64,000 bases of DNA, taken from NCBI GenBank assembly GCA_902777335.1, contig CACYTF010000005.1, positions 1-64,000 on the forward strand. The letters run 5' to 3'. The translations under genes were made by a program, and so were the position numbers. The notes below the pieces were generated by a model. That model searched no databases. It saw only the letters and a program-made list of their open reading frames with translations, and was not told where the DNA came from. Source of the stretch: an uncultured Eubacteriales bacterium. Its GTDB lineage: Bacteria; Bacillota; Clostridia; Christensenellales; Aristaeellaceae. Of the stretch, positions 19,644 through 27,389 are shown one piece after another; positions within the stretch are counted from its first letter, which is position 1, and each line of letters opens with the position of its first letter.

Positions 19644-20981
19644 ATGAACATCGTCGTATTGAACGGATCGCCGGCGGGGAAGAACAGCATCACGCTGTAC
19701 ACGCTGCTGTACATCCAGAAGCACTTTCCGGAGCACAACTATGAGATCATTCACGTGGGCCAGCAGATCCGCAAGCTGGAGCAGGACCCCTCTGGCTGGC
19801 AGGCAACGCTTCGGCGCGCCGACCTAATCCTGTTCTGCTACCCGGTCTACACATTCCTGGCGCCGGCGCAGCTGCACCGGTTCGTAGCGCTGATGAAAGG
19901 CCTCGACCTGTCGGGCAAATACGCCACCCAGATCACGACCTCCAAGCATTTCTACGACGTCACCGCCCACCGGTTCATACAGGACAACTGCGTCGACATG
20001 GGGCTGAAGTACGTCCGCGGCCTGTCCGCCGACATGGACGACCTGCGCCACGCCCAGGGCCGCGGCGAGGCGCTGGCCTTCTTCCGGTTCGTGCTGTGGA
20101 ACATGGAGCGCGGGTACTGTGAGCCCGCGGCACGCCTGCCGGAGGATACTCCGGCGGTGCCGGCGCATCCGGAGGCCGAAAGGCTGGATGTCGCCGCGCC
20201 GAAGCGCGTCGTGATCGTGGCGGACTATACCGATTCCGAGGGCGGCGCGCTGCAGGCCATGTGTAAGCGGCTGAAGCACCGGCTGCCCTGCGATACAGAA
20301 ATCGTGGACATCGGCCGGTTTCCCTTCGCCGGCGGCTGCCTGGGCTGCTTTCACTGCGCCTCGGGCGGGCAGTGCGTCTATAAGGACGGCTTTGCCGACT
20401 ACCTGCGCGAGCACATACAGTCCGCCGACGCGCTGGTGTACGCCTACACGATACGGGACCACAGCATGGGCTGCCGGTTCAAGCTGTTCGACGACCGGCA
20501 GTTCTGCAACGGGCACCGGACGGTCACGATGGGAAAGCCCGTGGCCTACCTGGTGGACGGCAATTTGGACGCGGAGCCGAACCTGCAGATGCTGATGGAG
20601 GCCCGCGCCGAGGTGGGCGGCAACGCGCTGGCCGGCGTCGCCTGCAACCGGCGGGATACGGACGCGGCCATCGACCGGCTGGCCGAGACGCTCTGCCACG
20701 TCGTCGCGGAGCGCTACCTGCCGCCCAAAAACTTCTACGGCGTGGGCGGCATGAAGATCTTCCGCGACCTCATCTGGCAAATGCAGGGCCTGATGCGGGC
20801 CGACCACCGGTTCTACAAGCGGCACGGCTTCTATGATTTCCCGCAGAAGAAGCGGGGCACGATGCTGGCCATGTATCTGGTCGGCGGCATGATGAACAGC
20901 CCGAAGCTGCGCAAAAAGCTGGGCGGGAAGATCGACGAGGGCATGATCATGCCGTATCGGAAGGTGTTGGAGGAGGAGTAG
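19644..20981 (+). CDS. protein with two flavodoxin-fold domains in tandem
   Basis: The 445-residue protein holds two NAD(P)H-dependent FMN reductase/flavodoxin-fold domains. Domain 1 (about 1-165) starts MNIVVLNGSPAGKNSITLYT with the FMN phosphate loop and has LILFCYPVYTFLAPAQLHRF. Domain 2 (about 185-350) has VVIVADYTDSEGGALQAM, the Cys motif GGCLGCFHCASGGQC as in iron-sulfur flavoproteins, and ALVYAYTIRDHSMGCRFK. The last 95 residues are basic (HRFYKRHGFYDFPQKKRG) and may touch the membrane. It probably moves electrons between flavin and a small acceptor; the substrate is unknown. A heptamer repeat array begins at its stop codon. Confidence 0.85.
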   Translation: MNIVVLNGSPAGKNSITLYTLLYIQKHFPEHNYEIIHVGQQIRKLEQDPSGWQATLRRADLILFCYPVYTFLAPAQLHRFVALMKGLDLSGKYATQITTSKHFYDVTAHRFIQDNCVDMGLKYVRGLSADMDDLRHAQGRGEALAFFRFVLWNMERGYCEPAARLPEDTPAVPAHPEAERLDVAAPKRVVIVADYTDSEGGALQAMCKRLKHRLPCDTEIVDIGRFPFAGGCLGCFHCASGGQCVYKDGFADYLREHIQSADALVYAYTIRDHSMGCRFKLFDDRQFCNGHRTVTMGKPVAYLVDGNLDAEPNLQMLMEARAEVGGNALAGVACNRRDTDAAIDRLAETLCHVVAERYLPPKNFYGVGGMKIFRDLIWQMQGLMRADHRFYKRHGFYDFPQKKRGTMLAMYLVGGMMNSPKLRKKLGGKIDEGMIMPYRKVLEEE

Positions 20982-21021
20982 GGAACAGGGAACAGGGAAC
21001 AGGGAACGGGGAACAGGGAAC
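20980..21021 (+). repeat. AGGGAAC heptamer tandem array, locus 1
   Basis: Six 7-base units of AGGGAAC (one reads GGGGAAC) start within the TAG stop of the preceding gene and run to 21021, followed by AGGGGCGGCGCCCGC. A similar array lies at 32123-32158, also starting at a stop codon and also followed by AGGGGCGGCG. No coding potential. Confidence 0.9.
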
Positions 21022-21205
21022 AGGGGCGGCGCCCGCTCAATATGGAGTCGTTACTGATCTTATTGTTTGTTAATTTTCACGAATTTTGACGGGTTTTGTT
21101 AACTGGTGGTAGAAAAAACCGGGAAAATATGGTAAACTGATTGTGAATATGACACCGCTCCGCGTAATGGTGGGGCGGTGAAGCGAAGTACGGGGGAGAA
21201 GCACT
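21022..21205 (+). promoter_or_regulatory. AT-rich upstream region of the EAL-domain sensor gene
   Basis: This stretch is far richer in A and T than its surroundings. TGG-TAAACT (21130-21138) is an extended -10 box of the same form as the one before pgk; TTGACG at 21086-21091 is too far from it to be its -35. A small hairpin (CACCGC 21153-21158 with GCGGTG 21175-21180) sits in the leader, and GGGGGAG precedes the start codon. Confidence 0.5.
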
Positions 21206-24115
21206 ATGCGCCTGAAGAGGATGCTGCTGCTTGCGCTGTGCGCGATGATCGCGCTGGGCGCGGGCATACCGCTCGCGGCGCGGGCACAGAAGTCTGAGCC
21301 GAAGGTGGTGCGCGTCGGGTGGTATGAGTCCGCCTTCCACCGCACCGACCAGTTCGGGCGGCGCTCCGGCTACGGCTACGAATACCAGCAGCGCATTGCC
21401 ACCTACACGGGCTGGACCTATGAATACGTGGAGGGCAGCTGGTCGGAGCTGCTCGAAAAGCTGATCGCCGGCGATCTGGACCTGCTCAGCGACGTGTCCT
21501 ACACCGAGGAGCGCGCCCAGAAGATACTGTATTCCACCGAGGCCATGGGCTCGGAGGGCTACCACGTGTTCATCGCGCCGGACAACACCGAGATCCGCCC
21601 GGACGATTTCTCCACGCTGAACGGCAAGCGCGTCGGCGTGAACAAGAACAGCATACAGGAAAAGCTGTTCGTCGAGTGGGCGGCGAACCACAACGTGACC
21701 CCCCAGATCGTGGAATCCACCGAGAAGACGCCGATGCTGCTGGAGATGCTGGCCGGCGGTGAATTCGACGCGCTGGTGACGCTGGACACCTACGGCAATT
21801 CCGCCGACGTGGTCCCCGTCTGGAAGGTGGGCTTCGCCGAATCCTTCTTCGGCATCAACAAGGCCCGGCCCGACCTGAAGCGCGATCTGGACGTGGCGAT
21901 GAACCGCCTGTTTGAGGACAACCGGGATTTCAACCAGCAGCTCACCGAGCGCTTCAACCCCGCCAGCGCGGTCAGCAGCTTCCTGAACGCCGAGGAGAAG
22001 GAATGGGTGGCCGAGCACAGCGTCATCCGCGTGGGCTACAGAGACGATTTCCTGCCTTACAGCGGTCTGGACCCCGCCACGGGCGCGTTGACCGGCGCGC
22101 TGTCAGATTACCTGGCCTTCGCTGAGAACTGCGAAAAGAACGCGAAGCTCGCTTTCCAGACCCGGGCCTTTGAGACCACCGAGGACGCCCTGAAGGCCCT
22201 GACGGACGGCGAGATCGACTGCGTGTTCCCCGTCAACCTGAGCGCCTACGACGGCGAGCAGCTGGGCGTGGTCATCACGGACCCGTACGTGCGCACCGAG
22301 ATGTACGCCGCCGTGCGGGCGACGGATCGCGAGGGCATTTCCTCCGACCGCGAGATGACCATCGCCATGAGGAGCCGCCATCTCAGCCACGAGACCTTCC
22401 TGAAGGATCATTTCCCGAACTGTCAGATCAAGTACTACGACAGCAATGAGGAGACCTTCCGGGCGGTCGGCACGGGCGACGCGGATTGCACGCTCGTCAG
22501 CAACTACCGCATCAACCGGGTCGGCGAGCTGTGTTCCAAGTACAAGCTGTCCACCCTGGCCACCGGCGAGACCATGAACCTGTCCTTCGCCGTCCGGCGG
22601 GAGGACGACTGCCTCTATTCGATACTCAACAAGGTCACCCGGCTCATGCCGGACACGGCCATCAATTCGTCGCTGACCAAGTACGGCTTCAAGGACGAGA
22701 AGGTCACCTTCTTCGACTTCCTGAGGGACAACCTGGTCTACGTGGTGGCCGCCGTGGCCATCATCACCGTGATCATACTGCTGCTGGTGCTGGGCAACGT
22801 GCGGGCGGAGGCCCGGGCCAAGGAGGGCCGGCAGATCATATCCGAGACCGAGCGCGATCCCCTGACGAATCTGTACAGCTGGAACTTCTTCATGGTGTAC
22901 GCCAACCGGCTGTACAAGGAGAAGCCCGACAAGCCGATGGACGCGGTGGTCATGAACATCGACCGGTTCCACTCCATCAACGCCCTGCACGGGCGCGACC
23001 TGGGCGATAAGGTGCTGACCCGGCTGGGCGAGGAGCTCCAGAGCTTTGCCGGCGCCGCGGGGGGCATCGCCAGCCGCCACGAGGCGGACCGCTACTACCT
23101 GTACTGCCCCCACAGGGAGGATTGGCAGACGGTGCTCGAGCGCTTCCAGGCGAGCCTGGACAGCCTGCTGACCGACGGCGTGATCCACCTGCGCATGGGT
23201 GTGAAGCCCTGGCAGACGGGCATGGAGCCCGTGCCGCAGTTTGACTGCGCCCGCACCGCGTGCAACAAATCCCGGGGCGACTTCAAGACCAAGGTCGTGA
23301 TCTACGACGGCGCCATGGGCCAGCGCGAGGAGCGCGACCAGCGCCTGCTGAACGACCTCGGCCTCGCCCTGGAGCAGAACCAGTTCGAGGTGTACTACCA
23401 GCCCAAGTTCAACATACAGTGCGACCCGCCCAGGCTCTCCAGCGCCGAGGCGCTGGTGCGCTGGCGGCATCCGGAGCTGGGCCTGATCTCCCCGGAGGAA
23501 TTCATCCCCCTGTTCGAGCGCAGCGGGCAGATCAGCGCACTGGACAACCACGTGTGGGCCCAGGCCGCCCGGCAGATCGCCGTCTGGCGGGACCGGCTCG
23601 GCACCACGATACCGGTGTCCGTGAACCTCTCCCGTGTGGACGTGTTCGACCCCAACCTGTGCCAGACGCTGGACGGGCTGCTGGCCAAAAACGGCCTGAC
23701 CCCGAAGGACCTGAAGCTGGAGGTCACCGAGTCGGCCTACACCGAAAACGCCGACAGGCTGATCCAGGTCATCGGGCAGCTGCGGGGCAGGGGCTACGAG
23801 ATCGAGATGGACGACTTCGGCTCGGGCTATTCCTCGCTGAACATGCTCTCGTCCATGCCCATCGACGTGCTGAAGATGGACATCGTCTTCATCCGCAATA
23901 TCGAGCGCAACGAGAAGGACTTCCGGCTGGTGGAGCTGATCGTGGACATCGCCCGCTACCTGAAGGTACCGGTGGTGGCCGAGGGCGTGGAGACCGAAGA
24001 CCAGATCAGGCTGCTGAAGAACGCCGGGTGCAACCTGGTGCAGGGCTATTACTTCTCGCGCCCGCTGCCCGCCGACGAATTTGAAAAGTTCATCGCCGGC
24101 AAGGCGGTTGGATAA
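21206..24115 (+). CDS. two periplasmic-type binding domains + degenerate GGDEF + EAL phosphodiesterase
   Basis: The 969-residue protein has a signal segment, then two family-3 solute-binding domains outside the cell (about 35-250 and 255-500), a membrane helix near 508-530 (LVYVVAAVAIITVIILLLVL), a GGDEF-like domain (about 545-700) and an EAL domain (about 715-965). The GGDEF loop is replaced by RHEADRY near residue 625, so diguanylate cyclase activity is unlikely. The EAL domain keeps AEALVRW, EVTES, DDFGSGYSSL, LKMD and AEGVETEDQ, so cyclic-di-GMP hydrolysis is likely. Binding of an amino acid or similar ligand outside would then tune cyclic-di-GMP inside. The ligand is unknown. Confidence 0.92.
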   Translation: MRLKRMLLLALCAMIALGAGIPLAARAQKSEPKVVRVGWYESAFHRTDQFGRRSGYGYEYQQRIATYTGWTYEYVEGSWSELLEKLIAGDLDLLSDVSYTEERAQKILYSTEAMGSEGYHVFIAPDNTEIRPDDFSTLNGKRVGVNKNSIQEKLFVEWAANHNVTPQIVESTEKTPMLLEMLAGGEFDALVTLDTYGNSADVVPVWKVGFAESFFGINKARPDLKRDLDVAMNRLFEDNRDFNQQLTERFNPASAVSSFLNAEEKEWVAEHSVIRVGYRDDFLPYSGLDPATGALTGALSDYLAFAENCEKNAKLAFQTRAFETTEDALKALTDGEIDCVFPVNLSAYDGEQLGVVITDPYVRTEMYAAVRATDREGISSDREMTIAMRSRHLSHETFLKDHFPNCQIKYYDSNEETFRAVGTGDADCTLVSNYRINRVGELCSKYKLSTLATGETMNLSFAVRREDDCLYSILNKVTRLMPDTAINSSLTKYGFKDEKVTFFDFLRDNLVYVVAAVAIITVIILLLVLGNVRAEARAKEGRQIISETERDPLTNLYSWNFFMVYANRLYKEKPDKPMDAVVMNIDRFHSINALHGRDLGDKVLTRLGEELQSFAGAAGGIASRHEADRYYLYCPHREDWQTVLERFQASLDSLLTDGVIHLRMGVKPWQTGMEPVPQFDCARTACNKSRGDFKTKVVIYDGAMGQREERDQRLLNDLGLALEQNQFEVYYQPKFNIQCDPPRLSSAEALVRWRHPELGLISPEEFIPLFERSGQISALDNHVWAQAARQIAVWRDRLGTTIPVSVNLSRVDVFDPNLCQTLDGLLAKNGLTPKDLKLEVTESAYTENADRLIQVIGQLRGRGYEIEMDDFGSGYSSLNMLSSMPIDVLKMDIVFIRNIERNEKDFRLVELIVDIARYLKVPVVAEGVETEDQIRLLKNAGCNLVQGYYFSRPLPADEFEKFIAGKAVG

Positions 24116-24160
24116 GGGCGCGAACCGGCGGCGGACGGCGGAATTTAACGCTATCTTCGC

Positions 24161-24189
24161 TTGCATTGCCCGGGGGACTTTGCTATAAT
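24161..24189 (+). promoter_or_regulatory. promoter of infC-rpmI-rplT
   Basis: TTGCAT (24161-24166), 17-base spacer and TATAAT (24184-24189) with TGC before it (extended -10). It is about 150 bases before infC, leaving a long regulated leader. Confidence 0.85.
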
Positions 24190-24195
24190 ACTTTA

Positions 24196-24337
24196 GGTAA
24201 GCAGAAGCGCCGACTTCTCACCTTGCGACTTGCGTTGTACAGGTTAATGGCAGAATGGACCCTGTATGGGTTTGTTGAGAGCGGCGCGATGCGCCGCTCT
24301 TATTCAATTGGCAGACGATTTTAGGAGGTGTTTCGGT
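24196..24337 (+). promoter_or_regulatory. infC leader with hairpin, candidate L20-type autoregulatory leader
   Basis: The transcript leader is about 140 bases and contains a perfect 10-bp hairpin, AGAGCGGCGC (24278-24287) with GCGCCGCTCT (24291-24300), followed by TATTC, placed 23 bases before the AGGAGGTG ribosome-binding site. In Bacillota the infC operon is repressed by L20 binding to a leader that ends in an attenuator. Position and hairpin fit that role here, but I have not matched the L20-binding fold itself. Confidence 0.55.
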
Positions 24338-24850
24338 ATTAACGATCTCATGATTAACGAGGAGGTTCGCGATCGCGAGGTGCGCGTCGTGGATCAGAAC
24401 GGCGAGCAGCTGGGCGTCATGTCCAGCAGGGATGCGCTGGCCCTGGCCGAAGAGCGTCAGCTCGACCTGGTCAAGATTGCCCCGCAGGCCCGTCCGCCGG
24501 TTTGCAAGCTCATGGACTACGGCAAGTATCGCTTCGAGCAGTCCAAGAAAGAGCGCGAGTTCCGCAAGAATCAGAAGGTCATTACCGTCAAAGAGGTTCG
24601 CCTGTCCGCCACCATCGAGGATCACGACGTCGACGTGAAATTCAAGAACGCCGTCAAGTTCCTGAAGGATGGCAACAAGGTGAAGGTGACGATCCGCTTC
24701 CGCGGCCGTCAGATTACCCACTCCGAAATTGGCCGTCAGGTCATGAATGAGTTTGCCGAGAGGATCAAGGAGTATGGCACCGTGGACAAGCCCCCGCAGA
24801 TCGAGGGCCGCAACATGTCCATGTTCATCTCTCCGAGAGCATCCGATTGA
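24338..24850 (+). CDS. infC: translation initiation factor IF-3, AUU start
   Basis: IF-3 keeps 30S subunits free and checks start codon pairing. The protein reads INDLMINEEVRDREVRVV at its start, with ARPPVCKLMDYGKYRFEQSKKE near residue 50, the linker KKEREFRKNQ, and FRGRQITHSEIGRQVM in the C-terminal domain. AGGAGGTG (24323-24330) lies 7 bases before an ATT codon at 24338 but 19 bases before the first ATG at 24350, so ATT is the start. A rare AUU start is the classic device by which IF-3 limits its own synthesis. 170 residues is normal. It is first in infC-rpmI-rplT. Confidence 0.96.
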   Translation: MNDLMINEEVRDREVRVVDQNGEQLGVMSSRDALALAEERQLDLVKIAPQARPPVCKLMDYGKYRFEQSKKEREFRKNQKVITVKEVRLSATIEDHDVDVKFKNAVKFLKDGNKVKVTIRFRGRQITHSEIGRQVMNEFAERIKEYGTVDKPPQIEGRNMSMFISPRASD

Positions 24851-24882
24851 TCCATACCCAACGATGAGAGGAGGAAAACCCA

Positions 24883-25080
24883 ATGCCCAAGCAGAAGACG
24901 CACAAGGGCGCCGCAAAGCGTTTTAACCTCACCAAGACCGGTAAAGTCAAGCGCGCTCAGGCTTTCAAGCGTCACATCCTGACCAAGAAGCCCACCAAGC
25001 GTACCCGCAACCTGCGCAAGGCCGCCTATCTGACCACCACAGAAGGCCGGACCATGAAGAAACTGATTCCGTACAAGTAA
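24883..25080 (+). CDS. rpmI: 50S ribosomal protein L35
   Basis: The 65-residue, very basic protein has the L35 sequence pattern: [20 protein letters not shown] at the start, then [20 protein letters not shown], and a C-terminal MKKLIPYK. It lies 32 bases after infC with GAGAGGAGG as ribosome-binding site, in the universal infC-rpmI-rplT order. Confidence 0.98.
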   Translation: MPKQKTHKGAAKRFNLTKTGKVKRAQAFKRHILTKKPTKRTRNLRKAAYLTTTEGRTMKKLIPYK

Positions 25081-25095
25081 GGAGGCGAATCAAAA

Positions 25096-25455
25096 ATGGC
25101 AAGAATCAAGCGTGCTGTCAACGCACAGAAGAAAAAGCGTAAGGTCATGAAGTTTGCGAAGGGCTTCTTTGGCGCCAAGAGCAAGCAGTATCGCGCGGCC
25201 AGCGAACAGGTTCGCCGTTCTCTGCGCTATGCCTACATCGGCCGCAAGCTGAAGAAGCGCGACTTCCGCAGCCTGTGGATCGCCCGCATCAACGCGGCGG
25301 CCCGCATCAACGGCCTCAGCTATTCCAGGATGATCAACGGCCTGAAGGTGGCCGGCGTCGACATCAACCGCAAGATGCTGTCCGAGCTGGCGATCTCCGA
25401 TCCCGCCGCGTTCGCGGTGCTGGCGGAGAAGGCCAAGGCCGCGCTGGAGAAATAA
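25096..25455 (+). CDS. rplT: 50S ribosomal protein L20
   Basis: The 119-residue protein matches L20 over its length: [20 protein letters not shown], then [39 protein letters not shown] and the C-terminal [20 protein letters not shown]. It is an assembly protein of the large subunit and, in Bacillota, the repressor of this operon through the infC leader. It is 15 bases after rpmI with AAGGAGG upstream. Confidence 0.98.
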   Translation: MARIKRAVNAQKKKRKVMKFAKGFFGAKSKQYRAASEQVRRSLRYAYIGRKLKKRDFRSLWIARINAAARINGLSYSRMINGLKVAGVDINRKMLSELAISDPAAFAVLAEKAKAALEK

Positions 25456-25466
25456 ATCTCCCGGAT

Positions 25467-25515
25467 ATAAGCAATGCAGGGAATGCTCTGTCTGAGCATT
25501 CCCTGCATTGCTTAT
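25467..25515 (+). terminator. long hairpin terminator of the rplT operon
   Basis: A perfect 22-bp stem (25467-25488 with 25494-25515) and loop TGTCT. It has no T run on the plus strand, so it may act with the following hairpin or mainly protect the 3' end. Confidence 0.75.
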
Positions 25516-25522
25516 GAAAAGA

Positions 25523-25546
25523 GCCCGAAGGCGTTTGCCTTCGGGC
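25523..25546 (-). terminator. Rho-independent terminator of the tRNA operon
   Basis: GCCCGAAGGC and GCCTTCGGGC form a 10-bp stem with a 4-base loop; read on the minus strand it is followed by TCTTTTC. It starts about 11 bases after the last tRNA. Confidence 0.85.
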
Positions 25547-25556
25547 CTTGACAAGG

Positions 25557-25629
25557 TGACCCATTGGAGATTCGAACTCCAGACACCCTGATTAAAAGTC
25601 AGGTGCTCTACCGACTGAGCTAATGGGTC
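25557..25629 (-). tRNA. tRNA-Lys(TTT)
   Basis: Read on the minus strand: 7-bp acceptor stem GACCCAT/ATGGGTC, D arm AGCTCAGTCGGTAGAGC, anticodon arm CTGACTTTTAATCAG with anticodon TTT, and T arm with GGAGTTCGAATCTCC. The discriminator is A. The 3' CCA is not encoded (ACCTTG follows), unlike its three neighbours. Last of four tRNAs. Confidence 0.97.
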
Positions 25630-25633
25630 GCGC

Positions 25634-25708
25634 TGGCTGGGGCGGCAGGGGTCGAACCTGCGAATGCGGGAGTCAAAGTCCCGTGCCTTACCGCTTGGCT
25701 ACGCCCCA
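25634..25708 (-). tRNA. tRNA-Gln(TTG)
   Basis: Minus strand: acceptor TGGGGCG/CGCCCCA with the U1-A72 pair usual for tRNA-Gln, anticodon arm GGGACTTTGACTCCC with anticodon TTG, T arm GCAGGTTCGACCCCTGC, discriminator G and encoded CCA (25634-25636). It is 4 bases from tRNA-Lys. Confidence 0.97.
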
Positions 25709-25734
25709 TCAGAGCGCCGCACCAATCGAGAAAA

Positions 25735-25812
25735 TGGGGTGGGTAGTGGGGCTCGAACCCACGACCTCCAGGGCCACAACCTGGCACTCTGACCAACTGA
25801 GCTATACCCACC
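25735..25812 (-). tRNA. tRNA-His(GTG)
   Basis: Minus strand: acceptor GTGGGTA/TACCCAC with the extra G at -1 (25812) opposite C73, as required for histidine identity. The anticodon arm CCAGGTTGTGGCCCTGG has anticodon GTG, the T arm is GTGGGTTCGAGCCCCAC, and CCA is encoded (25735-25737). Confidence 0.97.
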
Positions 25813-25818
25813 ATATAC

Positions 25819-25895
<77 letters not shown>

Positions 25896-25939
25896 AATCC
25901 CAGACGCAGGCAGGAGAAATATCCCGCCGACAATTTGAT

Positions 25940-25968
25940 ATTATAGCATCAATCCGGTTTTTTGTCTA
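25940..25968 (-). promoter_or_regulatory. promoter of the Arg-His-Gln-Lys tRNA operon
   Basis: On the minus strand TAGACA (25963-25968), 17-base spacer and a perfect TATAAT (25940-25945) preceded by TGC (extended -10). This is one of the strongest promoters in the window, as expected for stable RNA, and lies 44 bases before tRNA-Arg. Confidence 0.9.
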
Positions 25969-26075
25969 TAGAAGGCAGGAAATAAACCAACATTTTACCT
26001 TGATGCGCTATAGTATACGCAGTACACTGATGCGCGGCATCGACCGGCGCGGACGGGGAAGGGGGCGACGCGGGC

Positions 26076-27389
26076 ATGCTGAAGAGGATCGCGCTGATCG
26101 CCATCGCGGCGGCCCTGTTTGCCTGCGCTGCGCGCGCGGAGGGCCCCCTGTGCGTCTGCGCGGGCGGGGTGGTCGCGCTGACGGACGCGGCGGGGGTCGA
26201 GCTGATCGAAAGCAGCGCGTTCGAGGCGATATTCGCCGTGCGCGAGGGCGCGCTGTACGCGGCGGGCCGCCGGGGCGACTATCGGCTGTACGACGCCTCT
26301 GGCAACGCCCTGGGCGAGGAGCGCTTTGCCATGATCCACGACGAGGGCGGAGCGCTGGTGTTTCGCCGGGACGGCCTCTACGGCGCGATGGACGAGGCCG
26401 GCGCAGTCGTCGTCAGCCCCCGGTGGACCCAGCTGACCGGCGACGGCGCGGACGGCTGGCTGGCGCTGGACGGCGATCCGCTGGACGACCGCCCGGATGA
26501 GATACGCCACCTGGACGCCTCGGGCGAGGCGCGGGGCACCGGGGTCTACACCGCCTGCGGCCTGCGGCCCGTGCGCTGCGACAGGATGCCCTACCAGGCG
26601 GCAAACGGCCTCTACGGGGCGGTAAACGGCCGGGGCGAGGTGGCGGTCAAGCCCACGTGGAAGTGCGTCGGCGCGTATGAGAACGGCCTGGCGAAGGCCT
26701 GGCGGGACTATGGCGTGGGGCTCATCGACGCCGCCGGGAACGTGATCGTGCCGCCGGTGTACGATTGGCTGGAGCGGGGCGGCGCGATGATCGCCGCGCA
26801 GGCCGGGGACCGCATAGACGTGTTTTCGACGGACGGCGCGCAAAGGCTGTTCGGCATACGGGGAGAGGGCGCGGAAGTTGGCCTGGTCGGCAGCTGCCTG
26901 AGCCTGACTGTGAACGGCCGAACTCTGCTGTACGGGCCGGACGGCGCGCTGCTGTACGAGAGCGCCTCCAGAGTCCGCTTTCGCGAAGGCCTGCAGGGCC
27001 GGCTCATCGCCAGCGACGGCGCGTGGGGCGAGGCCTGCGAGTGGCTGACGGACCCGGACGGCAGCCCGGCCTCGGGGCGGTTCCAGCAGCTTCTGCCGCT
27101 GTGCGCCGACCGGTACGCCTATCTTGAGATGGACGGCGTGGAGTACTACAGCGACGAGCTGGGCGCGCTGCAGCGCTCGTGGGACTACGGGCACATGCGC
27201 TACGGGCTCACAGACGGCGCGGGCAACCGGCTCCTGCCGGCCGAATACAGCGAGATCCGCGCCCTCAGCGACGACAGGCTGCTGCTGGTGTCTGAGAATT
27301 CGGTGAGCATCGCGGATCTGAACGGCAGGGCGCTGCACGAATGGGCTATTGCTGAAAGCGAAGCACCCAGCGCTTCAGCAGGCGCCTGA
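26076..27389 (+). CDS. exported WG-repeat protein
   Basis: The 437-residue protein has a signal peptide (residues 1-20, KRIALIAIAAALFACAARA) and then repeated blade-like units of the WG-repeat type, each with a D-x-x-G-N/G core followed by a beta pattern. Examples are RRGDYRLYDASGNALGEERF, FRRDGLYGAMDEAGAVVVSP, AANGLYGAVNGRGEVAVKP, DYGVGLIDAAGNVIVPPVYD and MRYGLTDGAGNRLLPAEY. Such proteins are thought to form beta-propeller-like surfaces for binding; the ligand is unknown. TTGATG (26000) and TACACT (26023), 17 bases apart, are a possible promoter. Its 3' end overlaps the convergent carboxypeptidase gene by 44 bases. Confidence 0.85.
   Translation: MLKRIALIAIAAALFACAARAEGPLCVCAGGVVALTDAAGVELIESSAFEAIFAVREGALYAAGRRGDYRLYDASGNALGEERFAMIHDEGGALVFRRDGLYGAMDEAGAVVVSPRWTQLTGDGADGWLALDGDPLDDRPDEIRHLDASGEARGTGVYTACGLRPVRCDRMPYQAANGLYGAVNGRGEVAVKPTWKCVGAYENGLAKAWRDYGVGLIDAAGNVIVPPVYDWLERGGAMIAAQAGDRIDVFSTDGAQRLFGIRGEGAEVGLVGSCLSLTVNGRTLLYGPDGALLYESASRVRFREGLQGRLIASDGAWGEACEWLTDPDGSPASGRFQQLLPLCADRYAYLEMDGVEYYSDELGALQRSWDYGHMRYGLTDGAGNRLLPAEYSEIRALSDDRLLLVSENSVSIADLNGRALHEWAIAESEAPSASAGA

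Noticed and set aside
20980-21021. Heptamer array as a CRISPR
   Set aside because: Units are 7 bases with no spacers and there are no cas genes nearby.
24266-24337. IF-3 starting at ATG 24266
   Set aside because: The extra 24 residues come from the leader hairpin region and do not resemble IF-3; the AGGAGGTG site points to ATT 24338.
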